From Bacillota bacterium (GTDB lineage: Bacteria > Bacillota > Clostridia > Oscillospirales > Ruminococcaceae): a stretch of DNA of 64,000 bases. Under the pieces are notes generated by a model. The model saw only the letters and a program-made list of their open reading frames with translations. It had not been told where the DNA came from and made no database searches. The stretch lies in NCBI GenBank assembly GCA_023433405.1, contig JAEZCT010000015.1:1-64000 (forward strand), in the 5' to 3' direction. Below are positions 7,715-16,777 of this stretch, piece after piece (the stretch's first letter is position 1; every line of letters starts with the position of its first letter). The position numbers and the translations under genes are program-made.

Positions 7715-8935
7715 CTATTCCTCAGAGGGTACAGTAAGCTCAACATTCTTTGACTTTTTGGAATAAAAAATCGAGCAAAGAAGTGAGCTAAACGGAATGG
7801 TGAACAACAGACCAAGGCTCCCGATGAGCGATTGCAAAATCTCCACCACAATCATCTCCCGGTTTAAAAGGTAAAGGATAGACGGGGTATATACAATTAG
7901 GAGCAGAACGGTGGAGAGAGAGCCGCCAATGTAAGCAAGAACCAGGGTATTAGCCATCGTACCCATCATATCCTGCCCGATTGTAAAGCCGGCGCGAAGA
8001 ATTACGCCAAAGGTGGGGTTGGCGGCTTCTTGAGAAAGCTCATAAAGCGCAGAGGCAATGGACATTGCCACATCCATGATAGCGCCCATTGCACCTATAA
8101 TTATCGCGCCAAAGATTATTGCCTTCAGATTAATGGGGTTTGGCGTTTCAAGCAGGGTTAAAAAGCTTGATTCTTCATCCGTGTAGCCGGTGAGTTTTAA
8201 AAAGAAATCCATCAACAGTGTTAATAGACCGGAGAGCAGTACGCCGGAAAAACACCCCAGAATAGAGACCAATGTTTTTTTGTCCGGACCGTTGATTATT
8301 AGCAGCGTCATAATGATGACAAACATGCACACGATAATTGAGGATAGGTAAATATTATACCCCGCCAGTATGGAGGGAATGAATACCAAAAACACGGCAA
8401 GACAGGTAAAGCCCAAGGATAAAATGGTGTTAAACCCTTTAAATCGCCCGAATAGGATTAAAAGCCCGCAGAATATTGCCCCCGCTATCAGCAAGGTATC
8501 GGTGCGCAAGTACTCAACAAACATCCAGTTATGGTCTTCCGGGGTGGCGAGGTTTTCCGTAATCAGCACCGTATCGCCCGCCGCAACCTCCTTATAATCG
8601 GCCAGCACATAGCTGTCGATGCTTTGCACCACCATAACATCCATGCCCTTTTGCTTGCCTCCTAAAATACGAGCCACAAACTTGATGGAGGTGTTTTGAA
8701 TTGTTGAACCTCCAAGGTCCTGAGATTGCTCCGTGCGCTCCACGACCATCTGAACCTTTGCCTTCACTGGCTGGATGCCTTCCACGGAGTTGAGCACCTG
8801 CGATGCGTCATGTGCGGTAAGCCTGTTTCCAATATACAGAAACACGATAGACAGTATTACAGTAGCAACATAAACGATAACACGAAACAGGGTCGTTCTT
8901 CGGTTATCGGTATACTCTACATGGCTATTCTTCAA
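7715..8935 (-). CDS. YibE/F family membrane protein
   Basis: A 406-residue protein with an N-terminal membrane anchor (about 17-40), an extracytoplasmic region of about 100 residues, and about seven further membrane segments from 150 onward. The second half carries the family signature GAIIIGAMGAIMDVAMSIASAL and the segment RAGFTIGQDMMGTMANTLVLAYIGG. The family's function is not established, though transport has been suggested. The start lies just after an AT-rich region. It ends at the shared terminator at 7648-7688. Confidence 0.8.
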   Translation of the reverse strand: MKNSHVEYTDNRRTTLFRVIVYVATVILSIVFLYIGNRLTAHDASQVLNSVEGIQPVKAKVQMVVERTEQSQDLGGSTIQNTSIKFVARILGGKQKGMDVMVVQSIDSYVLADYKEVAAGDTVLITENLATPEDHNWMFVEYLRTDTLLIAGAIFCGLLILFGRFKGFNTILSLGFTCLAVFLVFIPSILAGYNIYLSSIIVCMFVIIMTLLIINGPDKKTLVSILGCFSGVLLSGLLTLLMDFFLKLTGYTDEESSFLTLLETPNPINLKAIIFGAIIIGAMGAIMDVAMSIASALYELSQEAANPTFGVILRAGFTIGQDMMGTMANTLVLAYIGGSLSTVLLLIVYTPSILYLLNREMIVVEILQSLIGSLGLLFTIPFSSLLCSIFYSKKSKNVELTVPSEE

Positions 8936-9180
8936 ACTGACAACTTCCTTTCAGACATATGACCATTCTGCCGATCCTTGTAAAGCATATTATGGTAAAT
9001 GATGAACTGATAAAACAGCTAAAAATTCATAGCTTTTTGTGCACAATATAGAATAGCATACCATGCGAGAGATTACAATTGGTTTGACGTTGTATTCATT
9101 ATAAAACGTTTCAGAAAACATGGGCAACACTATTCCCTGATAAAAACATATTATTTGATATTCTAAAATGAAGTCTGTAT

Positions 9181-9215
9181 AATACTAATCTCCTCAAAAG
9201 GCGTAGAAAAAATCG
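9181..9215 (+). repeat. Half copy of the ATACTAAT palindromic repeat
   Basis: The stretch begins TAATACTAATCTCCTCAAAA, identical to one end of the 105-110 bp repeat family, but lacks the other half. It lies directly upstream of glpP. The rest of the gap 8936-9180 is AT-rich and holds nothing else recognised. Confidence 0.65.
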
Positions 9216-9241
9216 GCTACTTGTATAAGGAGGCTAAGCGC

Positions 9242-9808
9242 TTGCGATTAAACCATCCGAGTCATTTCGATAACTGCCCTATCATAGCGGCCATAAAGGA
9301 CGAAGAAGGTCTTTCACGCTGCATGGATTGTGAGTGCAGCGTGGTTTTTGTTCTGTTTGGCACGGTTTGCAGCATAGGAGAAATTGTGCAGCGCATTAAG
9401 TCAGCAGGGAAGACCGCAGTCGTACATATCGACCTTATTGCGGGGCTTTCGGCCAAAGAGGTGGCAGTGGATTTTATTAAAGGGCAAACCCAGGCGGATG
9501 GAATTATAAGCACTCGGCCTGCACTCATTCGCCGTGCGAAGGAGCTGTCGCTTATAGCCATTCAACGGTTTTTCCTGCTGGACTCGTTGGCGCTCGAAAG
9601 CATTACCAGGCAGCTTGAGCAATCAAGCCCCGATTTTATTGAGATACTGCCGGGGGTAATGCCCAAGGTTATTGCGCGGCTGTGTGCTTACATTAAAACA
9701 CCGGTTATCGCGGGCGGGCTCATTAGCGATAAGGAGGATGTCATGGCGGCTCTGCGCGGCGGCGCGGTGGCAGTATCCACCACCAATCATGATGTGTGGT
9801 TTCTATAG
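9242..9808 (+). CDS. glpP: Glycerol-3-phosphate responsive antiterminator
   Basis: A 188-residue GlpP. It is a TIM-barrel-like protein that, with glycerol-3-phosphate bound, prevents termination in leaders of glycerol catabolic genes. Typical segments are CPIIAAIKDEE near 12, VHIDLIAGLS near 66, DGIISTRP near 88 and PVIAGGLISDKEDV near 155. The start is taken as TTG at 9242 because AAGGAGG (9227-9233) stands 8 nt before it. A TTG seven codons upstream would have no ribosome site. It is followed by a promoter-attenuator of the kind GlpP controls. Confidence 0.85.
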   Translation: MRLNHPSHFDNCPIIAAIKDEEGLSRCMDCECSVVFVLFGTVCSIGEIVQRIKSAGKTAVVHIDLIAGLSAKEVAVDFIKGQTQADGIISTRPALIRRAKELSLIAIQRFFLLDSLALESITRQLEQSSPDFIEILPGVMPKVIARLCAYIKTPVIAGGLISDKEDVMAALRGGAVAVSTTNHDVWFL

Positions 9809-9980
9809 GATAAATACTATTCTTGACTAAAAACCAATCCAAACGCGCAAAAATCCTTCGGCATAAACGCTGGCGCTGCGTCAAGGGTCTTAAAGCGACG
9901 GGCAATGCTGTCACATTAATTATAGAAATGGTGTTTCGCTTAAGCTGCGGGATGCGCGGCGTTAATTTTACGCATTCTGA

Positions 9981-10009
9981 TTGAATCCCGCCCCGAATTA
10001 TGCTATACT
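9981..10009 (+). promoter_or_regulatory. Promoter of the glp operon (TTGAAT-17-TATACT)
   Basis: The -35 TTGAAT is at 9981-9986 and the -10 TATACT at 10004-10009, with a 17-nt spacer. The predicted start near 10016 leaves a leader of about 120 nt that contains the attenuator. The gap 9809-9980 shows nothing else. Confidence 0.75.
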
Positions 10010-10039
10010 AAATGTGCGAACTGAATATGGATGCCGAGA

Positions 10040-10105
10040 GTATAGAGTCAGGCGATAATTGTCCCACGCGGCGCGGCGGGGCTTATTATCGGCTGGCTTT
10101 TTTGC
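10040..10105 (+). promoter_or_regulatory. GlpP-type transcription attenuator in the glp leader
   Basis: A long imperfect stem (10048-10060 with 10084-10096; core CGATAAT/ATTATCG plus CCC/GGG) is followed by CTTTTTTGC. It lies between the promoter and the first glp gene. B. subtilis GlpP acts on terminators placed exactly this way, so this is the likely target of the GlpP encoded just upstream. Control by GlpP is inference. Confidence 0.7.
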
Positions 10106-10137
10106 TATGCGGCAGACGATAAAGGGAGGACGAGTAG

Positions 10138-11601
10138 ATGTACGATGTGGCTATTATTGGCGCAGGTATCTGCGGCTGTGCGCTGTTATATGAGCTGAGC
10201 CGCTATAAAAACAGCGTGATACTGCTTGAGAAGGAAAACGATGTTTCCATGGGCACCACCAAAGCAAACAGCGCAATTGTTCACGCGGGATATGACCCTG
10301 TACCGGGTACGCTCATGGCGCGCGCAAACGTGGCGGGAAACGAGTTGGTGCGGGAGCTTTGCAAGAAACTGGACGTACCCTATAAGCAAACCGGTTCACT
10401 GGTTTTGGCGCTGCAGCCTGAGAATATGGCGACACTCAATGAGCTGTATGAGCGTGGCATTAAAAACGGGGTCCCCGGCCTGCGGCTGCTTACAGCGGAT
10501 GAAACGCTTCGGATGGAACCGAATCTTGCCCCCGATATTCTGGGAGCACTGTTTGCCCCAAGTGCCGGCATCGTCAGCCCGTGGGAGCTTACGCTCGCGC
10601 TTGCGGAAACTGCGGTAAGAAACGGTGCCGAGGTCGCCTTGAACAGCCCGGTCACTGCGATAGAGCAGAATAATGATTGCTTTGCTGTCACAGCGGGGGG
10701 AAGAAAAATAACGGCGCGGTATGTGGTGAATGCAGCGGGTGTGTATGCAGACCGAATCGCCGGGCTGGTGGGAGATACCTCCTTTCAGGTCACTCCCGCA
10801 AAGGGGGAGTACCTGCTGTTGGATAAGAATCAGGGAACCTTGGTGAGTCATATTATCTTTCAATGCCCAAGTCGCATCGGCAAGGGGGTACTTATTTCGC
10901 CCACCGTGCACGGCAACCTGATTGTCGGACCGAATGCCGTTGACAGCGAGCGGGGTGACCTTTCTACCACAGCGGATGGGTTGGAGTTTGTTCGAAAAAC
11001 CGCTGTAAAATCGGTGCCTTCCGTCAATTTTCGGGACTGCATCCGCACGTTTGCAGGGCTTCGCGCCAACACAGAGGCAAGCGACTTTATCGTTTCAGAA
11101 TCGCCCGCGTGCCGGGGCTTCTTTCATATGGCGGGTATCAAGTCCCCGGGGCTTACGGCCGCACCTGCTCTTGCCCGGGAGCTTGTATCGCTGCTGCACC
11201 GCGCGGGGCTCGGACAAAAAGAAAAGCCGGACGCGGTGGATACACGAACAGTTATGAGATTTCGGGAGATGACAGCCCGGGAACGGTCGGAGGCAGTGAG
11301 AGAAAACCCCCTGTTTGGAAAGATTGTCTGCCGGTGTGAAACTGTAACCGAGGCGGAAGTTATAGAAACGCTGCACAGCCCGATACCGCCGGTATCGGTG
11401 GATGGCGTAAAACGTCGGTGCGGCTGTGGCATGGGGCGCTGTCAGGGTGGCTTTTGCGGACCGAGAGTGCAGGAGCTGATTGCCCGGGAAAGCGGCAGAC
11501 CCATCGCTGAAATCCCCCTTGACCGGGAGGGGATGTGGATATTATCGGACCAAACCAAGCAAACGGGAACCATACAGCCGTTCCCGGAACAGGAGGCGTG
11601 A
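10138..11601 (+). CDS. glpA: FAD-dependent glycerol-3-phosphate dehydrogenase-like oxidoreductase (GlpA-like)
   Basis: A 487-residue flavoprotein. The N-terminal FAD site is IIGAGICGCALLYELSR, a DAO-type oxidoreductase domain runs to about 365, and a C-terminal BFD-like [2Fe-2S] domain has CRCETVTEAEV, CGCGMGRCQGGFC near 398-445. It is expected to oxidise glycerol-3-phosphate to dihydroxyacetone phosphate, working with the next two gene products. The start follows GGGAGGA. It is the first gene of a three-gene operon, with 2 nt before the next start. Confidence 0.85.
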   Translation: MYDVAIIGAGICGCALLYELSRYKNSVILLEKENDVSMGTTKANSAIVHAGYDPVPGTLMARANVAGNELVRELCKKLDVPYKQTGSLVLALQPENMATLNELYERGIKNGVPGLRLLTADETLRMEPNLAPDILGALFAPSAGIVSPWELTLALAETAVRNGAEVALNSPVTAIEQNNDCFAVTAGGRKITARYVVNAAGVYADRIAGLVGDTSFQVTPAKGEYLLLDKNQGTLVSHIIFQCPSRIGKGVLISPTVHGNLIVGPNAVDSERGDLSTTADGLEFVRKTAVKSVPSVNFRDCIRTFAGLRANTEASDFIVSESPACRGFFHMAGIKSPGLTAAPALARELVSLLHRAGLGQKEKPDAVDTRTVMRFREMTARERSEAVRENPLFGKIVCRCETVTEAEVIETLHSPIPPVSVDGVKRRCGCGMGRCQGGFCGPRVQELIARESGRPIAEIPLDREGMWILSDQTKQTGTIQPFPEQEA

Positions 11602-11603
11602 CA

Positions 11604-12881
11604 GTGGACATCCATAAGACATATGATGTGATTGTTCTGGGCGGTGGGCCCGCCGGGATGGCGGCGGCTGTGGGGGCGTGGGAAAACGGCGCCAAGGATG
11701 TGCTGATTATTGAACGCAACCACGATTTGGGCGGCATTTTGAATCAATGCATCCACAACGGGTTTGGCCTGCATTATTTTAAAGAGGAGCTTACGGGGCC
11801 GGAGTATGCCGGCAGGTTTATACGGCGTGTGGCCAATACGGGAATAGCGGTAATGACCGATACGATGGTACTGGAGATTACGCGGGATAGGACGGTGTAT
11901 GCCATAAGCAGCCAAAACGGCTCCATGGAGCTGCATAGCAAGGCGGTTGTGCTGGCCATGGGGTGCAGGGAGAGAACCCGCGGGGCCATCGCAATACCGG
12001 GTGACCGGCCTTCTGGAATTTTTACGGCCGGTACCGCACAATTGTTTGTTAACCTCCATGGCTATATGGTAGGCAAACGGGTGCTGATATTAGGCTCTGG
12101 GGATATTGGTTTAATTATGGCTAGACGCATGACCCTCGAGGGCGCCAAGGTACTGGGCTGCGTGGAGCTTATGCCATATTCGAACGGGCTAAACCGCAAC
12201 ATTGTTCAGTGCCTACAGGATTACGACATTCCGCTTTATTTGTCTCATACCATTACAAGGATAGAGGGAGCAAAGCGTGTGGAGCGTGTAATCGTCTCCC
12301 AGGTGGATGAAAACCGCCTCCCCATAGCGGGGACGGAAAAGGTCTTCGATTGTGATACGGTGCTGCTGTCGGTGGGCCTGGTTCCTGAAAACGAGCTTTC
12401 ACGCAATGCGGGGGTGGAGCTTGACAACCGCACCGGCGGCCTTGTTGTGTATGAGAATATGGAAACCTCCGTTCCCGGCATTTATGCGGGCGGCAACGCC
12501 GTGCATGTACACGACCTGGTGGATTTTGTAACAGGAGAGAGTCTGCGCGCCGGCAAAGCAGCCGCACAGTTTGCCAGGGAGGGGAACAGGGATGCAGGCG
12601 ACTGTGTCAACATCATCAACGGATCCGGGGTAAGCTATACCGTCCCACAGCGCATCCGCCCTGATTTCGCAGAAAAATTCTCAGAGCTGTACTTTCGGGT
12701 TCGGTCGCCCTATCAAAGCGCGGTTATCACGGTGGAAGCTAACGGGCACACGCTTTCGTCCTTTCAGCGCGACCATATGGCGCCCGGCGAGATGGAGAAG
12801 ATTATCCTGCCCAAAGCGGTGCTTGACCAAGCACGGGGCGGGGAAATGACGGTGTGCGTAAAAGAGGAGGCGGCATCATGA
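11604..12881 (+). CDS. NAD(P)/FAD-dependent oxidoreductase of the glp operon
   Basis: A 425-residue pyridine-nucleotide-disulfide-type flavoprotein with an FAD motif VLGGGPAGMAAAVGAWENG at the N-terminus and an NAD motif VLILGSGDIGLIMARRM near 155-171. A later VPGIYAGGNAVHVHDLVD closes the FAD site. In many Firmicutes it replaces GlpB/GlpC of the anaerobic dehydrogenase and probably passes electrons to NAD(P). The start is GTG at 11604, set by AGGAGG at 11591-11596 over the end of the previous gene. The reading frame is open further upstream but without a ribosome site. It overlaps the next gene by 4 nt. Confidence 0.85.
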   Translation: MDIHKTYDVIVLGGGPAGMAAAVGAWENGAKDVLIIERNHDLGGILNQCIHNGFGLHYFKEELTGPEYAGRFIRRVANTGIAVMTDTMVLEITRDRTVYAISSQNGSMELHSKAVVLAMGCRERTRGAIAIPGDRPSGIFTAGTAQLFVNLHGYMVGKRVLILGSGDIGLIMARRMTLEGAKVLGCVELMPYSNGLNRNIVQCLQDYDIPLYLSHTITRIEGAKRVERVIVSQVDENRLPIAGTEKVFDCDTVLLSVGLVPENELSRNAGVELDNRTGGLVVYENMETSVPGIYAGGNAVHVHDLVDFVTGESLRAGKAAAQFAREGNRDAGDCVNIINGSGVSYTVPQRIRPDFAEKFSELYFRVRSPYQSAVITVEANGHTLSSFQRDHMAPGEMEKIILPKAVLDQARGGEMTVCVKEEAAS

Positions 12882-13231
12882 CAGAACTGGTGTGTATTGT
12901 GTGCCCCAAGGGATGTCACCTGAGGGTGGATGAGCAAAACGGCTATAGGGTAACTGGCAACGACTGCCCGCGCGGGGAAGAATACGGAAAAAAGGAGCTG
13001 ACGAATCCAACCCGTGTGGTAACCTCCACTGTGGCGATTACCGGCGCAAGCATCAACCGGCTCCCCGTCAAAACTGACCGCGATATTCCTAAAAAGGACA
13101 TGATGAGAACAATGCAGCTGCTTTCTGCGGTATCGGTGTCCGCCCCTATCCGAACAGGGGATGTTATCCTCAATAATATACTGGGACTTGGAATTAACAT
13201 TGTCGCAACACGGGATGTGGAAAGGGCATAA
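12878..13231 (+). CDS. DUF1667 protein, small iron-sulfur partner of the glp operon
   Basis: A 117-residue DUF1667 protein. It carries CIVCPKGCHL near the N-terminus and DCPRGEEYG near 30, a Cys pattern that probably holds an Fe-S cluster. It is normally found next to GlpA-like and FAD-oxidoreductase genes, as here, and is likely the third subunit. ATGA overlap with the previous gene and the AGGAGG site show tight translational coupling. Confidence 0.8.
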   Translation: MTELVCIVCPKGCHLRVDEQNGYRVTGNDCPRGEEYGKKELTNPTRVVTSTVAITGASINRLPVKTDRDIPKKDMMRTMQLLSAVSVSAPIRTGDVILNNILGLGINIVATRDVERA

Positions 13232-13382
13232 ATCGCCTTGCCTCATGCAAATCCTTTTATGCTGGCTTTAGAGAAGATTAATAATAAATCTTCTTTAAAA
13301 GAGTAGTAGTACAGATAAAAAATTGCGTGAAATCCAATAAAACAAGTCTTTTATTTGGGATATCAGTATAAGATTGTAGAGC

Positions 13383-13440
13383 AAAAGCACCTCAAACAAC
13401 CCGTCAATCAAGACCGGTTGCATGTGAGGTGCTTTTATTT
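13383..13440 (+). terminator. Terminator downstream of the glp operon
   Basis: AAAAGCACCTCA pairs with TGAGGTGCTTTT, followed by ATTTTAT. It lies about 150 nt after the last stop. The stretch 13232-13382 holds nothing recognised. Confidence 0.75.
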
Positions 13441-13449
13441 TATAACGTG

Positions 13450-13557
13450 TAATACTATTCTCCGATAAAAGCGTTGATAAAAATCCGAGTCAAAATCCAT
13501 AAATTAAAGGTTTTGACGCGGATTTTTATACACTTTCTAATCGGCTAATAGTATAAG
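13450..13557. repeat. Palindromic interspersed repeat, copy A (~108 bp)
   Basis: An imperfect palindrome with ends ATACTATTCTCCG and CGGCTAATAGTAT and inner arms AAAATCCG and CGGATTTTTAT. It shares structure with copies at 19019, 25841, 34684 and 42844. It has no coding capacity and sits 12 bp past the end of pepD. Confidence 0.75.
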
Positions 13558-13569
13558 CAATAAATCAAA

Positions 13570-15012
13570 TTAAGCGCAAAGCCTGCCCAACACATCCACA
13601 AGCAGCTCCCATATCCGCTCGCACGATACGAGAGACATGCGCTCGCGGGGGGTGTGGCAATCAATTATCGTCGCGCCGATGGCGATGATGTCAAGCTCCG
13701 GACATTTTGCCTTAAACAGCCCGCACTCAAGACCGGCATGTATAACATCAAAGCGCAGTTCTTTGCCAAACAATTCCCGGTAGCTCTCTGCGAAGAGATC
13801 TCGCATCCAGGATTTCTCCGCGTATGCCCAGCCCGGATAATCGCCTGAAACAGCCATAGAAAAGCCTAAGGGCGAGGCTGCCTCCCTCAGCTGCTTTACA
13901 ATACTGCCGCGCTGCTCGTCATCCGCACTGCGGGCGGAAAATACGCAGCTCAGTTCACCGGCGTCCGTTGTCATGGACGCAAAGTTTATGGAGCTTTCCA
14001 CATGCTCGTGAGAGTGGGCAAAACGGGTCAACACCCCGTGAGGCGAAACATTGATAAACGTCAATATATCGGCAGCGCACGCTTTTGTCAATACCGTATC
14101 AGCGGCTGCCGGAGCTATGGCGACCGAAAAGCCCTGATCGTCTGGGGTAAGGGTTCTCGCGAGGGCTTGATGGATTACATCCACGAGTTCCGTTACGCGC
14201 GCAAGGGTTGTGTCGGCGGCAATGACCCCGCGGCTCTCCCGCGCGATGGCGTTATCCTTGCCCCCGCCGTCAATGGAGATTAACGAAAAGGGGAGGTCCT
14301 TACCTAAAGCGGTCAGGACTTGCCCCAGCAGCTTCAGCGCGCTAACACGGCCCTTGCCAATATCCATGCCAGAATGTCCGCCTGCCAGGCCGGTAACAGT
14401 AATTTCAAAGGCATTCTTAGCGGTGCGCTCATAGGTCAGGGGCTTTGCAAGATGCATCCGTGCGCCGCCGCAACAGCTTACCGTAGCAACGCCTTCTTCC
14501 TCCGAGTCGATGTTAATCATACCCTTTGCGGTTATCTGCGAGCCGTCGAAGGCGCCGGCGCCCAGCAGCCCGATTTCCTCCTGGGAGGTGAAGATGCATT
14601 CCAGTGGCGGGTGGCGCAGCCCCTTATCATCTAGCAATGCCAGCATGATGGCAACCGCTATGCCGTCGTCCGCACCAAGCGTCGTGGCGTTTGCGTGTAA
14701 AAAGCCGTCCTCAGCAATCAGCTCTATAGGGTCGTTGGAAAAATCGTGGGTAGTCACCATATCCTTTTCACAAACCATATCGGTGTGACCTTGCAGCGCG
14801 ATACAGGGCGCGTCGGCGCGGCAGCCCTGGGCGGACTTGCGAATCATCACATTTTCAAGCTCATCGCGGTAAAAGGATAGCCCGCGCTTGTGGGCAAACG
14901 ACTCCAAATAATCGGCAACTGCCTTCTCGTTACCCGAGCCGCGGGGGATTGCGCTGATTTCGGAGAAAAACCCTATAACCGCCCTTGGCTGTAAGTTTAG
15001 TATATTCTGCAT
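13570..15012 (-). CDS. pepD: Aminoacyl-histidine dipeptidase (PepD)
   Basis: A 480-residue M20 family metallopeptidase that splits X-His and related dipeptides in the cytoplasm. Metal and catalytic motifs are LQGHTDMV near 73-80, LGADDGIAVA near 112, FTSQEEIGLLGA near 141 (general base Glu) and GGHSGMDIG in the lid region. Full length for the family. The start follows CTGGAGG. A decayed fragment of a paralogue lies at 3892-3950. Confidence 0.9.
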   Translation of the reverse strand: MQNILNLQPRAVIGFFSEISAIPRGSGNEKAVADYLESFAHKRGLSFYRDELENVMIRKSAQGCRADAPCIALQGHTDMVCEKDMVTTHDFSNDPIELIAEDGFLHANATTLGADDGIAVAIMLALLDDKGLRHPPLECIFTSQEEIGLLGAGAFDGSQITAKGMINIDSEEEGVATVSCCGGARMHLAKPLTYERTAKNAFEITVTGLAGGHSGMDIGKGRVSALKLLGQVLTALGKDLPFSLISIDGGGKDNAIARESRGVIAADTTLARVTELVDVIHQALARTLTPDDQGFSVAIAPAAADTVLTKACAADILTFINVSPHGVLTRFAHSHEHVESSINFASMTTDAGELSCVFSARSADDEQRGSIVKQLREAASPLGFSMAVSGDYPGWAYAEKSWMRDLFAESYRELFGKELRFDVIHAGLECGLFKAKCPELDIIAIGATIIDCHTPRERMSLVSCERIWELLVDVLGRLCA

Positions 15013-15110
15013 AACGGCTGCCTCCAGTGTGAATTTTTAAAGCAATGTTTATATTTATAAGTATGTATATAACATCAAATGTGCCAACAAAGCCTGGGGT
15101 TACGGCAAGC

Positions 15111-16328
15111 TTACCCCACAAACGCTTCAGCCTTCAGAAAACGATCCATCTGACGATAACCGGTGTCGTAATAGATCTTGGTTGCGGCGCAGGTGCGTTC
15201 ACAAAAATTCTGCACCCCGCTTTGCAGCTCTCTGCTTTTTTGGTAGATGAGGTATGGAACAGGAATCCCTGCGTGTGTGCGCAGAGCAAGGGGAGTAGCG
15301 TGGTCTGGCAGGATCATCACCCGGTAATCGTCATATTGCTCGAGCGCCTCCAGTACAGGAGCAAGAATACGCCGGTCTATATACTCGATGGATTTCACCT
15401 TGTTGGCAGTTTCCGCGCGGTGCCCGCATTCATCGGGGGCTTCCACATGCAGGTATACATAGTCCTGACCGCGCGCAAAGGCGTCAATGCAGGCCTTTGC
15501 CTTGCCTTCAAAATCGGTATCAATATAACCGGTTGCGCCCTCCACCTCCAGGACCTCCATGTTCGCCAGATGTCCGATGCCCTTAATGAGGTCGACGGCA
15601 GAGATGACCGAGCCCTTGAGCCCATATTTCTTTCCGAAATCCTCCAGAGGCTTCTTTCGGCCGCTGCCCCACAGCCAGATGCTGTTGGCTGGGCGGTGCC
15701 CCTTTTTTTGCCGGGCAAGGTTGACGGGATGATCCTTTAGGAGCAGATAGCTTTGCTCCATCAAGGAAAGAAAGCGCTCGTTTACCGGCAGATAGCCGGT
15801 AATTTTTTGCAGTGAGATGTCGTGGGGAGGAGTTTGCGCGCCCATATCTGCGGGCCCATCCTTCCACACCAGGCAGTGACGGTAGCTTACTCCAGTATAG
15901 AAGGAAAAAATCTCATCCCCAAGCTTTTGCTGCAGGAACTTAATCAGAATATCCGCCTCAGCGGTGGAGATATCATCGGCACAGTAATCGAGCATTGATT
16001 TGTCTGCGTAATCCGGCTCATCGGATAAGGTAACCAGGTTGCAGCGGCTTGCCACATCGGTCTCACTCAAATCAATTCCAATGCTGGCGGCCTCCAGCGG
16101 CGAACGCCCCGAATAATAGTTAAACGGGTCATAGCCCATCACAGAAAGGTTGGCAACGTCGCTGCCGGGCTTTAATCCGTCCGCAACGGTTTTGAGTAAG
16201 CCGACCTCCGACAATGAGGCCAGGCGGTTCATCGCGGGCTTGTCGGCGGCCTCCATCGGGGTTTTGCCCCCCAGCTCGTCCACCTCGTAATCTGACATTC
16301 CGTCACACAGCAAAACCAGATACTTCAT
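15111..16328 (-). CDS. apgM: Cofactor-independent phosphoglycerate mutase-like protein (ApgM family)
   Basis: A 405-residue alkaline-phosphatase-superfamily enzyme. Metal motifs are LLCDGMSD at the N-terminus (DGM), LSVMGYDP, YLHVEAPDECGH near 295 and LPDHATP near 340. This family interconverts 2- and 3-phosphoglycerate. In some bacteria lacking thrB a relative has been proposed to phosphorylate homoserine, which cannot be excluded here. The ribosome site GAAGGGA is rather distant from the start. Confidence 0.85.
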   Translation of the reverse strand: MKYLVLLCDGMSDYEVDELGGKTPMEAADKPAMNRLASLSEVGLLKTVADGLKPGSDVANLSVMGYDPFNYYSGRSPLEAASIGIDLSETDVASRCNLVTLSDEPDYADKSMLDYCADDISTAEADILIKFLQQKLGDEIFSFYTGVSYRHCLVWKDGPADMGAQTPPHDISLQKITGYLPVNERFLSLMEQSYLLLKDHPVNLARQKKGHRPANSIWLWGSGRKKPLEDFGKKYGLKGSVISAVDLIKGIGHLANMEVLEVEGATGYIDTDFEGKAKACIDAFARGQDYVYLHVEAPDECGHRAETANKVKSIEYIDRRILAPVLEALEQYDDYRVMILPDHATPLALRTHAGIPVPYLIYQKSRELQSGVQNFCERTCAATKIYYDTGYRQMDRFLKAEAFVG

Positions 16329-16541
16329 CGGTTATTCATCATTCCCTTCCGGCGCGTCGCGCCAATATATGCATAATCGCGCTACTTTGAAGGCCTTTGT
16401 GGTGCCTGCAAAATAATTGTACAGTGGGTGTGGGTGAGGGTATGGCGCATTCCCGGCAGTAAGCCTTTTGGAAAGGAATGCATACCTTGTAAATAGACAA
16501 TGCCTGTTAGCTATTATACGCTTCCGGCAACCGGTTTGGCA

Positions 16542-16566
16542 ACCGGTTTGAAGATTTTGCTGGCAT
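16542..16566 (+). repeat. Short tandem duplication upstream of the deacetylase-like gene
   Basis: A 12-bp unit (GGCAACCGGTTT) occurs twice in tandem. The surrounding gap 16329-16777 shows no gene and no clear promoter. This is the only structure I can point to in it. Confidence 0.5.
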
Positions 16567-16777
16567 TGCGCAAACCAAAACCTTGGCACACTCACGGCGA
16601 AAACCTCGAACAGACATCCGGCGCCAAAGCAAATTTGTCATTTTTGGGTATGGACCGAACCGTGTTCATACATGATGGACAAAGCGGCGGCATACAGATT
16701 AATAGAGGCAGGCAGCAGCGATCTGTGCATTTACACCACAAGCGGTTACAGGTACTTTTACCGGAGGGAATGAGGGT

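Noticed and set aside
13570..15012. Several long plus-strand frames within pepD
   Set aside because: They are shadows of a GC-skewed coding frame; pepD has intact metal motifs throughout.
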